This document shows positions 1 through 7,283 of a stretch of 64,000 nucleotides of DNA, piece by piece. The stretch's first letter is position 1. Each line of letters opens with the position of its first letter. The position numbers and the translations under genes were made by a program. This DNA comes from an uncultured Coriobacteriaceae bacterium. Lineage in GTDB: Bacteria > Actinomycetota > Coriobacteriia > Coriobacteriales > Coriobacteriaceae. Location: positions 1 to 64,000 of the forward strand of contig CALULH010000005.1 in assembly GCA_944321435.1 (NCBI GenBank). The letters are read 5' to 3'. The notes below the pieces were generated by a model, which was given only the letters and a program-made list of their open reading frames with translations, searched no databases and was not told the origin of the DNA.

Positions 1-117
1 CGATACGCGGAGGGCGCCGCCGCTGCTAGGCCCCCGTTTTCACTGCCGCGTCAGCCCACACAAACACCCGAAGAGCCCATTTTTGTTTGAAAATGTCCTA
101 TGCAAAGGAGGGTCTAG

Positions 118-741
118 ATGCCTAAGTCCGAAATCAAGAAACCCATTAACGGTGAATGGATGAGGAGCGTTATCAATCGCCGCGGCTATTCCCTCTACTC
201 TCTTGGCAGGCTGATCAATCAAGGCGGAATCGGAAAGGACATCAGGACTATTCGACGCGCTGTCTCCGAGAATAAGATCACTCCCCAGCTTCTTGACCTC
301 ATCGCCCGCGCAGTCAACGTCCATCCCGACTTCCTTGCCGGCAAGTACTGCTGGACGCTTGAGCTCCCCGTCATGGACTACGAGGGCGTTAGGGACTACT
401 GGCTCGAGAACTACCTGAATCCTGATCACTTTCCCTATATCCTTGCCGAGCAGCAGAAGCTCGGGTCCTATCGACAGCTGCTCAACACGCTGCTCATGCA
501 CGGTGTGACCAAGGAAGACTTCCTTGAGAAAAGTCGACCCGATCGCGACAAGATGGCAGACCAGCTGGACCTCGCCGTCACTGGGGTTCTGAAGCAGTGG
601 TTCCCCTCTTGCTACCGAGGCGACGCCGTCGACTACGCCGAAGCGATGGAGTGGCGTGACGAAAGGGATGTCTACGAGGCCATGCTGGAATACCTCGAAG
701 AGAGGGGCATCGTGAAGGTCGATTACCCCGGCGAGAACTAG
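118..741 (+). CDS. Hypothetical protein with XRE-like N-terminal helix-turn-helix
   Basis: 207-residue protein of unknown function. Residues 13-75 look like a helix-turn-helix of the XRE type: a helix around RSVINRRGYS, a recognition-like helix around IRTIRRAVSE, then LLDLIARAVNVHPDFLAGKY, a tail often seen in small DNA-binding proteins. The remaining 130 residues are rich in Trp, Tyr and acidic residues and resemble nothing I recognise. The start is secure: AAAGGAGGG at 104-112 sits just upstream of ATG 118. A good terminator follows at 765-800, so it is a single-gene unit. It could be phage-encoded or belong to the host next to the element. Confidence 0.7.
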   Translation: MPKSEIKKPINGEWMRSVINRRGYSLYSLGRLINQGGIGKDIRTIRRAVSENKITPQLLDLIARAVNVHPDFLAGKYCWTLELPVMDYEGVRDYWLENYLNPDHFPYILAEQQKLGSYRQLLNTLLMHGVTKEDFLEKSRPDRDKMADQLDLAVTGVLKQWFPSCYRGDAVDYAEAMEWRDERDVYEAMLEYLEERGIVKVDYPGEN

Positions 742-764
742 GCTCCCAACAGGTGCCCCAACCC

Positions 765-800
765 AAGCGCGGCGTCACATCTCCGACGCCGCGCTTTTTT
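765..800 (+). terminator. Rho-independent terminator after the 118-741 gene
   Basis: A 12-bp perfect stem (AAGCGCGGCGTC / GACGCCGCGCTT) with an 8-nt loop, followed by a run of T. It lies 24 nt after the stop codon and separates the HTH gene from the lysis cassette. Confidence 0.9.
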
Positions 801-845
801 GTTACCCCGAGTCCCTACTGTGAACTCTTTTGTGAAGTGACGGAA

Positions 846-909
846 GTCGACGCTTCTCAACATATCAGCAGCTAAACATGACCGTTTGTGACCACGGTCG
901 ACACTTCTC
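846..909 (+). repeat. Direct repeat GTCGAC[G/A]CTTCTC upstream of the lysis cassette
   Basis: GTCGACGCTTCTC (846-858) recurs as GTCGACACTTCTC (897-909), 51 bp apart. Both copies lie between the terminator at 800 and the first lysis gene at 950. The position suits a regulator-binding or late-promoter region, but no clear -35/-10 pair is visible, so the role is unknown. Confidence 0.45.
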
Positions 910-949
910 CCAGAAGGGCGGGGCGCTCCCGTCCAGGGAGGAGGCGCAC

Positions 950-1165
950 ATGGAGTCGGTTATCGCGGCGCTCGTGACGGGGGTGCTGACCCTCGCCGGG
1001 GTGCTCGTGTCCAACTCGCGCAGCCGCGCGGTCATGGAGGTCAAGATCGACAACCTGACGCGGCAGGTCGAGAAGCACAACCGCATGGTCGAGCGCACTT
1101 ACGCCCTGGAGCAGGACGTCGCCGTCGTGAAGGCGGAGATCGAGAATCTGCGGAAGGGGCAATGA
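950..1165 (+). CDS. XhlA-like (hemolysin XhlA / phage lysis accessory) protein
   Basis: 71-residue protein. Residues 3-22 form one hydrophobic segment (IAALVTGVLTLAGVLV), followed by a short basic stretch and a heptad-like amphipathic helix (VKIDNLTRQVEKHNRMVERT...DVAVVKAEIENL). This matches XhlA/phage_XhlA accessory lysis proteins, although here the membrane segment is N-terminal. The start at 950 is chosen over an upstream ATG at 878 because GGGAGGAGG lies 8-16 nt before it. The stop overlaps the next start (ATGA), indicating translational coupling with the holin. Confidence 0.6.
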   Translation: MESVIAALVTGVLTLAGVLVSNSRSRAVMEVKIDNLTRQVEKHNRMVERTYALEQDVAVVKAEIENLRKGQ

Positions 1166-1389
1166 TGGAGACATTCCTGACGTCCAACGAGTGGCCGTGG
1201 CGCCTGGCAAGGACCATCGTGCAGGGCGTGCTCGGCGTGGTCGTGGCCAACGTGGACATGCTGGTGGGCTGCGCGGTTCTGGAGCCCGAGTGGCGCGCGG
1301 TCGTGGTGGCGCTCGTGATGGCAGTGCTCACGCCCGTCATGGCGGAGCTCGGCGCGGCGCTGCCGTCGGGCGGTGGTTCCGATGAGTGA
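1162..1389 (+). CDS. Phage holin-like small membrane protein
   Basis: 75 residues with two probable membrane spans (about 18-38 and 44-65) joined by a short turn, and a small polar C-terminus. This is the usual class II holin arrangement. It sits between an XhlA-like gene and an amidase, as holins do, and would form the membrane lesion that releases the endolysin. The start overlaps the previous stop (ATG at 1162; a second ATG at 1165 is equally usable). Holins diverge strongly, so the call rests on topology and context more than on sequence. Confidence 0.65.
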   Translation: MMETFLTSNEWPWRLARTIVQGVLGVVVANVDMLVGCAVLEPEWRAVVVALVMAVLTPVMAELGAALPSGGGSDE

Positions 1390-1522
1390 GTGCGAGTTCG
1401 CGAGCGAGGAGGAGCGCTGGGAGGCGCTGCGCGGCGAGGGCGTCGAGGCGGCCGCGCCGGACGGCTGGGAGCCCGACGAGGGCGAGGACGACGGCTTCGA
1501 GGAGGTGCCCGATGGCGTATAG
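1382..1522 (+). CDS. Small acidic ORF in the lysis cassette
   Basis: 46-codon frame that overlaps the end of the holin gene (ATG 1382) and runs 11 nt into the endolysin gene. The peptide is strongly acidic (MSECEFASEEERW...PDEGEDDGFEEVPDGV) with no membrane segment. It sits exactly in the gap between two real genes with overlaps at both ends, as coupled phage genes do, and its tail carries the GGAGG that serves the endolysin start. No function is known to me; it may be translated mainly for coupling. Confidence 0.45.
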   Translation: MSECEFASEEERWEALRGEGVEAAAPDGWEPDEGEDDGFEEVPDGV

Positions 1523-2456
1523 CATCCTGTTCAAGCAGTGCGGAAGCGATCATATGACGCGCGGGCGCTCCCGCGCGATCGACCGCATCGTGGTCCACTA
1601 TACGGGCACCACGGCGAGCGCGCGCAACAACGCGACGTACTTCTCGCGCAACGAGGGCCAGGGGGCGAGCGCCCATTATTTCGTGGATGGCATCTCCCCG
1701 GAGATCTATCAGAGCGTCGCCGAGGGTGACACCGCCTGGCACGCGGGCAACTGGGACATGAACTGCCGTGCGATCGGCATCGAGGTGGTCTCAGCCGGCG
1801 AGGACTACAGCGGGACGGAGATCACCAAGCTTGCCTGGCTGGTGCAGAAGCTCATGGCAAAGTACGGCATCGGCGCCTCCGGGGTCATCCGCCACTACGA
1901 CGTGACGGGCAAGCTGTGCCCCGCGCCCTACGTGGCGTCGTCCAAGTGGGCGGCGCTCAGGGCGGCGATCACGGGCGGCTCGGCACCCGGCGGGACGGCG
2001 GGCGCCGCCCCCAGCGGGACCGTCTCCGAGCTCGCGCGACGCGTCATCGCCGGCGAGTTCGGCAACGGGGAGGCGCGTCGCGCGGCGCTGGGAAGCCGCT
2101 ACTCGGAGGTGCAGGCGGAGGTTAACCGCATCCTGGCGGGAGGCTCGAGCGCACCCGCCACCCAGGCCCCTGCCGCCGACGACGTGGACGACCTCGCGCG
2201 CCGCGTGATCGCAGGCGAGTTCGGCAACGGCGAGGCGCGGAGGGCCGCGCTGGGCGACCGCTACGCCGAGGTCCAGGCGCGCGTGAACGAGATGCTGGGC
2301 GCCGGGTGCTCCGGCGGGACGTCCGGCGGCGCCGACGTCGAGGCGCTGGCGCGGGCCGTCATACGCGGCGAGTACGGAAACGGCGAGGAGCGCAGGCGCC
2401 GGCTGGGGTCGCTCTACGACGCCGTGCAGGCCCGCGTGAACGAGATCCTGTCGTGA
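1512..2456 (+). CDS. Phage endolysin: N-acetylmuramoyl-L-alanine amidase with three CW_7 repeats
   Basis: 314 residues. Residues 20-155 are an Amidase_2 (PGRP-like) zinc amidase that cuts the bond between N-acetylmuramic acid and L-alanine. The ligand motifs are visible: HYTG near 28 and RHYDVTGKLCP near 130. Residues ~170-314 hold three tandem copies of the ~40-residue Cpl-7 wall-binding repeat (CW_7), each with the core LARRVIAGEFGNGEARR or a close variant followed by Y..VQA.VN..L. The start at 1512 has GGAGG 10 nt upstream and excludes an Arg-rich frame extension. There is no signal peptide, so release needs the neighbouring holin. The last codon overlaps the next small gene. Confidence 0.92.
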   Translation: MAYSILFKQCGSDHMTRGRSRAIDRIVVHYTGTTASARNNATYFSRNEGQGASAHYFVDGISPEIYQSVAEGDTAWHAGNWDMNCRAIGIEVVSAGEDYSGTEITKLAWLVQKLMAKYGIGASGVIRHYDVTGKLCPAPYVASSKWAALRAAITGGSAPGGTAGAAPSGTVSELARRVIAGEFGNGEARRAALGSRYSEVQAEVNRILAGGSSAPATQAPAADDVDDLARRVIAGEFGNGEARRAALGDRYAEVQARVNEMLGAGCSGGTSGGADVEALARAVIRGEYGNGEERRRRLGSLYDAVQARVNEILS

Positions 2457-2578
2457 TCTCGCGGGAGGACGCCCGCTGGGGGCTCGCCGTGGCGCTCTCG
2501 GTCGTGCTCATCGTCGCCGTGCTGCCGCTCGTGCCGGTCATGTGGCTGGCGGGCAGGCTGGGCGACCGGATCGGGTGA
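2453..2578 (+). CDS. Small single-span membrane protein, last gene of the lysis cassette
   Basis: 41 residues from a GTG that overlaps the endolysin stop (GTGA). Sequence pattern: short polar N-terminus (ISREDARW), a hydrophobic segment (LAVALSVVLIVAVLPLVPVM), then a basic tail. It may be a second holin or antiholin-like subunit, or a pinholin. The assignment rests on size, topology and coupling only. Confidence 0.5.
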   Translation: MISREDARWGLAVALSVVLIVAVLPLVPVMWLAGRLGDRIG

Positions 2579-2603
2579 GCCGGGCCCCGCGAGGGCCCCT
2601 TCG

Positions 2604-3653
2604 TCACGGGTTGCAGTTGCCGCAGGGGTCGTAGCCCTGGGCGATGACGTCGTCTCGCGTGTCGGTCACGGTCTGCTTGTTCTTCTCGCTCATGCGGTCC
2701 ACGGAGCTGCACTCCGGGTAGTGGAACTTCCTCGTGTTGGTGTTGAGGACGTAGGTGCGCTCCTCCGACGGCTGGGCGGGTTCGGGGTCCTGCGGGAGGG
2801 CGCTCTCCTCGCGCCAGCTCTCCCCGGTGGCGTAGTCGATGCCGACGCCCGGCTGCACGTTGTAGCAGAAGACGTTGAAGGCGACGCCCATGCCGGCGTC
2901 GTCGAGCGAGCGCGCCTCCATGTGGACGCCCCGGCAGACGAGCTCGTCGCCGACGAAGACGGGCTCGACGCGGTAGAGGACGCGCCCTCCCGTGCGGTCC
3001 ACGTAGTCGGCGACCTCGTTCTCGAAGGGGAGCATGCCCTCCGTGTTCATGTAGCGGGTGCCGGTGACGAGGTTCTCCTCGTTGGCGTTCTCGGCCGTGA
3101 GCTGCCAGCCGATGAGGTGGCAGCGGTTGTAGAGGTAGCGTCCGTCAACGAGGTCGTCGTAGCGCACGGTGTGCCAGCCCGTCGGCCTGACCATGCCGAT
3201 GGACCCGCGCTCCTCGCCCTCGGCGGGCATGGTCGAGGGGCTCACGACGGCGATCGCGGCGCCGCAGCGGCCGAGGTGGTCGAGGGGCGCGTAGGACTCG
3301 CTGGCGGCGGGGAGGTCGTCCTCGCCGATGGTGGGGGCGTTGCCGTTGACCGTGGCGTAGGGGCTGCCGTCGTAGGCGGGGAGCTGTGAGGGGTCGAGGG
3401 CGGCGGGGGCGGGCTGGACGGTGGGTTCCTCGGGGGCGGGGTCTTCCTCCCCGGCCTGGGGCCCCTCTTCGTCAGCGGCGCCCTCGGGGGCGGCGGCCAC
3501 GGCCTCCTGGCTCTCCTGCGCGGGCGCCTGGGGGCTCGGGGCGTCGTCGGAGCACGCGGGGAGCGCCGCGAGGGAAATCGCCACGAGGATGGCGAGCGCG
3601 AGGGCCCTGGCCCTGCCGATGGCGCTGCGGTCGGGTTTGGCGGCGTCTCTCAT
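2604..3653 (-). CDS. DNA/RNA non-specific endonuclease, predicted lipoprotein
   Basis: 349 residues. A basic N-terminus plus hydrophobic stretch ends in LPAC, a lipobox-like site near residue 33. A Pro/Ala/Glu-rich linker runs to about residue 100. The nuclease core follows, resembling the streptococcal EndA / Endonuclease_NS_2 family: YNRCHLIGWQLT supplies the catalytic His in an RCHLIG variant of the usual DRGH motif, and an Asn-rich segment (NEENLVTGTRYMN) follows. The last ~45 residues (HYPECSSV...CGNC) form a small cysteine pair domain seen at the end of several secreted nucleases. Its place at a phage-like end suggests a moron or a surface nuclease. AGGAG precedes the start. Confidence 0.82.
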   Translation of the reverse strand: MRDAAKPDRSAIGRARALALAILVAISLAALPACSDDAPSPQAPAQESQEAVAAAPEGAADEEGPQAGEEDPAPEEPTVQPAPAALDPSQLPAYDGSPYATVNGNAPTIGEDDLPAASESYAPLDHLGRCGAAIAVVSPSTMPAEGEERGSIGMVRPTGWHTVRYDDLVDGRYLYNRCHLIGWQLTAENANEENLVTGTRYMNTEGMLPFENEVADYVDRTGGRVLYRVEPVFVGDELVCRGVHMEARSLDDAGMGVAFNVFCYNVQPGVGIDYATGESWREESALPQDPEPAQPSEERTYVLNTNTRKFHYPECSSVDRMSEKNKQTVTDTRDDVIAQGYDPCGNCNP

Positions 3654-3756
3654 CCGGTGCTCCTCTCGTCGCGGCGTGACAAGATTATCCGCCAGATTGG
3701 GCCGCCTTGCGAGCGTTCGCGCATGTCGCGCGCTTCACAAAGGGGTACACAAGGGA

Positions 3757-3789
3757 GAGGCCCGCGCCCCTGAGCGGGGCGCGGGCCTC
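3757..3789 (-). terminator. Strong hairpin downstream of the 3796-4116 gene
   Basis: A 14-bp perfect stem (GAGGCCCGCGCCCC against its complement) with a 5-nt loop lies 6 nt past the stop codon of the minus-strand gene. The T-run on that strand is weak, so it may act as an inefficient terminator or a 3' stabiliser. Confidence 0.65.
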
Positions 3790-3795
3790 CCAGGG

Positions 3796-4116
3796 CTAGC
3801 TCCTGCGGCGCGGGCCGTCGGTGAGCGTCGGGAAGTCGCGGTGACGGGGCCCGTCCACGAGCACCTCGTACCACCACTCCCGGCTCCTCGGGCCGTCCGC
3901 CGCGAGGTCGTCGATCAGGCGGGTCTGGGTGACCTCGTCGAGCTCCGCGAACTCGTCCCGCATCGCGTTCTCGATGGCGGAGGAGCTCGCGATCATGTCG
4001 TGCAGGATCTGCTTCTTCTCCTCGAGGGTGAAGCTCTCGGGCGAGATGTCCATGAGCTCCGCCATGAAGTAGGCGTGGTCCTCGGCTTCCTCGAGTGCCT
4101 TCCAGTCGGTTGCCAT
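3796..4116 (-). CDS. Hypothetical protein, 106 aa
   Basis: Soluble, acidic, mostly helical protein (ALEEAEDHAYFMAELMDISP...) with no signal or membrane segment. GGAGAA lies upstream of ATG 4116. The C-terminus turns Arg-rich (DGPRHRDF...DGPRRRS), with DGPR occurring three times. I recognise no family. Its place beside the nuclease lipoprotein and before the proposed attachment site suggests it belongs to the phage-like element. Confidence 0.6.
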   Translation of the reverse strand: MATDWKALEEAEDHAYFMAELMDISPESFTLEEKKQILHDMIASSSAIENAMRDEFAELDEVTQTRLIDDLAADGPRSREWWYEVLVDGPRHRDFPTLTDGPRRRS

Positions 4117-4163
4117 AGGGGTTCTCCTCTCCCTCTGGAACCGTCTCTCCCGGGGTCTGGGTC

Positions 4164-4184
4164 GGTACGAATTCCGGTACGAAT
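4164..4184 (+). repeat. Tandem 9-bp repeat GGTACGAAT, 12-bp period
   Basis: GGTACGAAT occurs at 4164-4172 and again at 4176-4184. Short tandem repeats like this next to an attachment site are typical of integrase arm-type sites or operators. That reading is inference; no integrase is present in the window to match it. Confidence 0.5.
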
Positions 4185-4294
4185 GAGCCTGATCGGAGCG
4201 TTTCGAAGCGTTCTGGAATGTCGCTCCTGATTTTGAAAACAGCTATATCTACCTGCGATAATGTTGTTTTCTGTTGTCAGGCGTTCTAAACCGT

Positions 4295-4417
4295 TTATAC
4301 CCCCTCAGTCTCCCATTTTGACACCGCCTGGCGACTCACCCCCAGCAGCATAGCCAACTGCTCTTGCGTCATGTTGTGAGCACGACGCAGGTGTGACAGG
4401 TTTTCCGAGAAGCTCAT
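4295..4417 (-). pseudogene. Truncated XRE-family regulator (40 codons), possible prophage attachment site
   Basis: The frame starts at ATG 4417 after AAAGGAG and a 7-bp hairpin (GGGGCTA/TAGCCCC, 4438-4454). It reads as a textbook XRE helix-turn-helix (MSFSENLSHLRRAHNMTQEQ, then LGVSRQAVSKWE) and stops three residues after the invariant SKWE. Family members normally continue for another 25 residues or more (usually to a motif like YPDMDKL). Loss at this point fits integration or deletion within the gene. A functional micro-HTH cannot be excluded. Confidence 0.75.
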
Positions 4418-4482
4418 AGGATCACGCTCCTTTGATCGGGGCTATCGTAGCCCCAACCATGCGGTAGCGAGCCCCGCAACGC

Positions 4483-4553
4483 CACCACCTTCCGGTTGCG
4501 TTTTGGTTGCACCCGTGCGCCAGAAGACAAGCCTGCACGCTCTTCTCGCCTTC
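4483..4553 (-). repeat. Weak member of the 29-30 bp phased repeat family
   Basis: On the minus strand GGCGAGAAGAGCGTGCAGG is followed after 29 bp by GGCGCACGGGTGCAACC, the same layout as the strong arrays at 24.5, 58.6 and 62.7 kb. On the plus strand further right, GGCAAAGGC occurs twice (around 4604 and 4622). The match is too degraded to be sure. The rest of 4418-4681 shows no gene. Confidence 0.35.
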
Positions 4554-4681
4554 ACCGCGCTTGCTCGCAAGCCGGGCACACGATTCCGCAAGAGCCTCTG
4601 CGCCGGCAAAGGCCTTACGCTGGCAAAGGCGTCCCGTGTCGCCCGTCAACGCAGGCAAGCGAAAGCCGTCGCCCGCCTCGG

Positions 4682-6310
4682 TTAATGCCCTGCCTCGGCG
4701 AGAAGGGCACTGGCGTGCTCCAGGCTCGCCTCCGACTGGTCGCCGGAGAGCATGCGGGCTATCTCGGCCACGCGGGCGTCCCCCCTGACCTCGTGGAGCT
4801 CCGTCACCGGGCGCTCGTCCTTGCTGCGCGCGACCACGTAATGCGTGGCGGCGGCAACAGCCACCTGCGCCAGGTGGGTGACCACGATGACTTGGTGCGT
4901 GCGCGCCAGATCCGCGAGCACCGCGGCCAGCGAGCGCGCCGTAGCGCCACCCACGCCGGCATCGACCTCGTCGAAGACCAGGGTATCGGCTGCATCGGCC
5001 TCGCCCAGCACCACCTTTACCGACAGCATCACGCGCGACAGCTCGCCGCCCGAGGCTATCTTGCGCAGCGGGCGCGGCGTGAGGCCCGAGCCGCTGCGGT
5101 AGAGAAGCTCGTAGGCGCTGGGCCCGTCGACGGTCCACTTTGCGCGCGGAAGGGGCTTGGCGCTCCACACCAGCTCTGCGCTGCCCATCTCCAACCGCGC
5201 CATCTGACGCGACACCGCGCGGCAGAAAGCCGGCGCGGCGCCGTTGCGGGCGCGGTCGAGCGCCTTGGCAGCTGCGGCCAGGCCCTTCTCGGCCTCGTCC
5301 ACGGCGGCGCGGGCGCGCTTCTCGTGCTCAGCGGCGTCATCCACCATGGAGAGCAGCTCCTGCGCGGCGTCGCGCGCGGCGAACACGTCCTCCATGCGCG
5401 GCCCGAAGCTGCGGATCAGGCCGTTCAGGGCGCCCAGGCGATCCTGCATGCGCGCGAGCTCGGCCGGATCGAAGTCCACGGAATCCTGATAGCTCCGCAG
5501 GTCGACGGTCGCGTCCTCCATGATGATGGCGGCCTCGGCAAGCGCGTCGGCGAACTCCCCCAGCTTGGCATCGACCGTGCGCAGGCGCGAGAGCTCGGCG
5601 ATAGCGCCGTTGACGCCGTCGAGCGCGCCGCCCTCAGCCGCAAGCGCCTCGTGCGCGGCGTAGGCGCAGGAAACGAGCGCCTCGGCGTGCTCGGCGCGCG
5701 GTAGCGTCTGTTCGAGATCCTCGAGCTCGCCTGGCTGCGGGTCAACCTCGGCGATGCGCTCCAAGGTGAAGCGCGCCTCCTCCAGCCGCGCGCCCTTGGT
5801 GCGGCCCGCCTCCATCACACGGTCGAGCTCCTTCTGCGCGGCGCGCGCCGCGGCCAGGCAGCCGCGGTACCGCTCCAGCGCCGGCGCCACCTTGTCCGCG
5901 GCCCAGGAGTCGATCATGGCAACATGATTGGCGGCGTTCAGCAGACGCTGGTGCTCGTGCTGGCCGCAGAGGTCGATGGTGGCGCCCACGCGCTCCGCAA
6001 GCTCCCGGACGCTGGCCACATGCCCGTTGATGCTCACGCGGCTGCGCCCGTCGGCGCCCACGCGGCGGCGCACGGCAAGCCCCTCCACGTCGTCGGGCGA
6101 GGTGTAGACGCGCCCCTCAACCGTAAGGTGCTCCTCGCCTTCGCGCACCTGACTCGCCTCGGCGCGCTCCCCCATCAAAAGCTTGAGAGCTGACAGAAGC
6201 GCGGTCTTGCCGGCGCCCGTCTCGCCCGTGAGCACGGTGAGGCCGCGCCCGGGCGTGAGCGTCGCCTGGGCGATAAGCGCCACGTTCTCTACCTGGATCT
6301 CATCGATCAT
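4682..6310 (-). CDS. recN: DNA repair protein RecN
   Basis: 542 residues, an SMC-like ATPase acting in double-strand break repair. The N-terminal ATPase half has the Walker A TGETGAGKTALL near residue 30 and starts with the family signature IDEIQVENVALI. A long coiled-coil arm occupies about 150-380. The C-terminal half has the signature SGGELSRVMLSVK, then Walker B TLVFDEVDAGVGG and the switch His in VVTHLAQVA. ATG 6310 is chosen because the family begins there; it overlaps the nadK stop by 11 nt. tlyA, nadK and recN form a coupled cluster conserved in many Gram-positives. Confidence 0.95.
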   Translation of the reverse strand: MIDEIQVENVALIAQATLTPGRGLTVLTGETGAGKTALLSALKLLMGERAEASQVREGEEHLTVEGRVYTSPDDVEGLAVRRRVGADGRSRVSINGHVASVRELAERVGATIDLCGQHEHQRLLNAANHVAMIDSWAADKVAPALERYRGCLAAARAAQKELDRVMEAGRTKGARLEEARFTLERIAEVDPQPGELEDLEQTLPRAEHAEALVSCAYAAHEALAAEGGALDGVNGAIAELSRLRTVDAKLGEFADALAEAAIIMEDATVDLRSYQDSVDFDPAELARMQDRLGALNGLIRSFGPRMEDVFAARDAAQELLSMVDDAAEHEKRARAAVDEAEKGLAAAAKALDRARNGAAPAFCRAVSRQMARLEMGSAELVWSAKPLPRAKWTVDGPSAYELLYRSGSGLTPRPLRKIASGGELSRVMLSVKVVLGEADAADTLVFDEVDAGVGGATARSLAAVLADLARTHQVIVVTHLAQVAVAAATHYVVARSKDERPVTELHEVRGDARVAEIARMLSGDQSEASLEHASALLAEAGH

Positions 6311-7283
6311 CGCGTCGCACCCCGTAAAACACCCGCGACACCGAGGAGTAGAAGCTCTCGGGGCCGTAATCCAAAAGAAGCACGTCGGCCCGGCCGCGGC
6401 GCACCAGCACCCGGGCGATGTCGCCGTGCGTGTCGATAACCTGGCCGTCCACCTGCACGCTGGCGTGCGCCGGGCGGTCGTAGTCGAGCGCAAGCTCCAC
6501 CACGTCGGAGGGCGAGGTCAGAAACGCCCGCGCCTGGATGGTGTGCGGTGCGATGGGCACGCACACCATGCCCGCATAGTCGGGGCTCACGATGGGGCCG
6601 CCAGCCGAGAGCGCGTACCCTGTGGAGCCCGTGGCGGTGGAGACCACGATCCCGTCGCCGCGCAGCTTGTCGATGCGATGCCCGGACACGGTGATCTCGA
6701 CCTCGATCATCTCGCCGAGCGCTCCGCGCGTGAGCGCCAGGTCGTTCAGGGCCGATACCACGACGGGCGCGGGCTCGCCCCCTGCAGCCGCGGAAAGGGC
6801 CCCATCCGCGCCAGTTGCGCGTGCGGGGTCGGGAACGATCTCCGCCTCGAGCGTGGCGCGCCGGCTCACATGCATCTCGCCGGCGAGCGCATCGCCCACC
6901 ACGTCGAGGATGTTGACGTCGGCAGGGTTGGCCGCTGTGAGAAAACCCAGATGACCGTAAGAAAGCCCCAAGATGGGGATCTCGCGCGGGCCCACGATGC
7001 GCGCCGCGCGCAGAAGCGTGCCGTCCCCGCCGAGGGATATCACCAGCTCGACGCTGTCCAGCAGGGCCGGGGTGAGCGCGGGGGGCTTGGGGGCGAGCGC
7101 CGCAGCCGGGCGGGTGGACGCTCCCCCCGCACCGGCGGAGCGCGGCCCGGGCGCCTCGGCGTCGGCGCGCCCGTCCGGCGCCCACGTGGCCGTATACCCC
7201 TGGCGCTTAAGCCAGGTCTCCAGCATGAGGGCGTCCTGCACGGCCTCGACCCGGCTGCAGTTCACCACCAGAAGCACGTTCAT
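6300..7283 (-). CDS. nadK: NAD kinase
   Basis: 327 residues; phosphorylates NAD to NADP using ATP or polyphosphate. The family motif GGDGTLLRAAR is present, with the downstream NDLALTRG (NE/D motif) and TGSTGYALSAGGPI regions intact. It starts MNVLLVVNCSR at ATG 7283, overlapping the tlyA stop (ATGA). Two Ala/Pro/Gly-rich insertions (around residues 45-70 and 165-185) make it longer than usual; they look like low-complexity loops typical of high-GC genomes. Confidence 0.93.
   Translation of the reverse strand: MNVLLVVNCSRVEAVQDALMLETWLKRQGYTATWAPDGRADAEAPGPRSAGAGGASTRPAAALAPKPPALTPALLDSVELVISLGGDGTLLRAARIVGPREIPILGLSYGHLGFLTAANPADVNILDVVGDALAGEMHVSRRATLEAEIVPDPARATGADGALSAAAGGEPAPVVVSALNDLALTRGALGEMIEVEITVSGHRIDKLRGDGIVVSTATGSTGYALSAGGPIVSPDYAGMVCVPIAPHTIQARAFLTSPSDVVELALDYDRPAHASVQVDGQVIDTHGDIARVLVRRGRADVLLLDYGPESFYSSVSRVFYGVRRDDR

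Larger units (their letters stand above)
1..4330. mobile_element. Right-hand end of a prophage-like element (inferred)
   Basis: The block holds a compact plus-strand lysis cassette (950-2578), then a nuclease lipoprotein and an unknown ORF on the other strand, and ends against an XRE gene that stops after 40 codons (4295-4417). Beyond it lies an ordinary recN-nadK-tlyA cluster. No structural phage genes or integrase are inside the window, so only one end is visible and the outer limit is not fixed. The attachment site is proposed to lie near 4295-4330, but no second copy can be seen. A decayed remnant is an equally possible reading. Confidence 0.5.
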
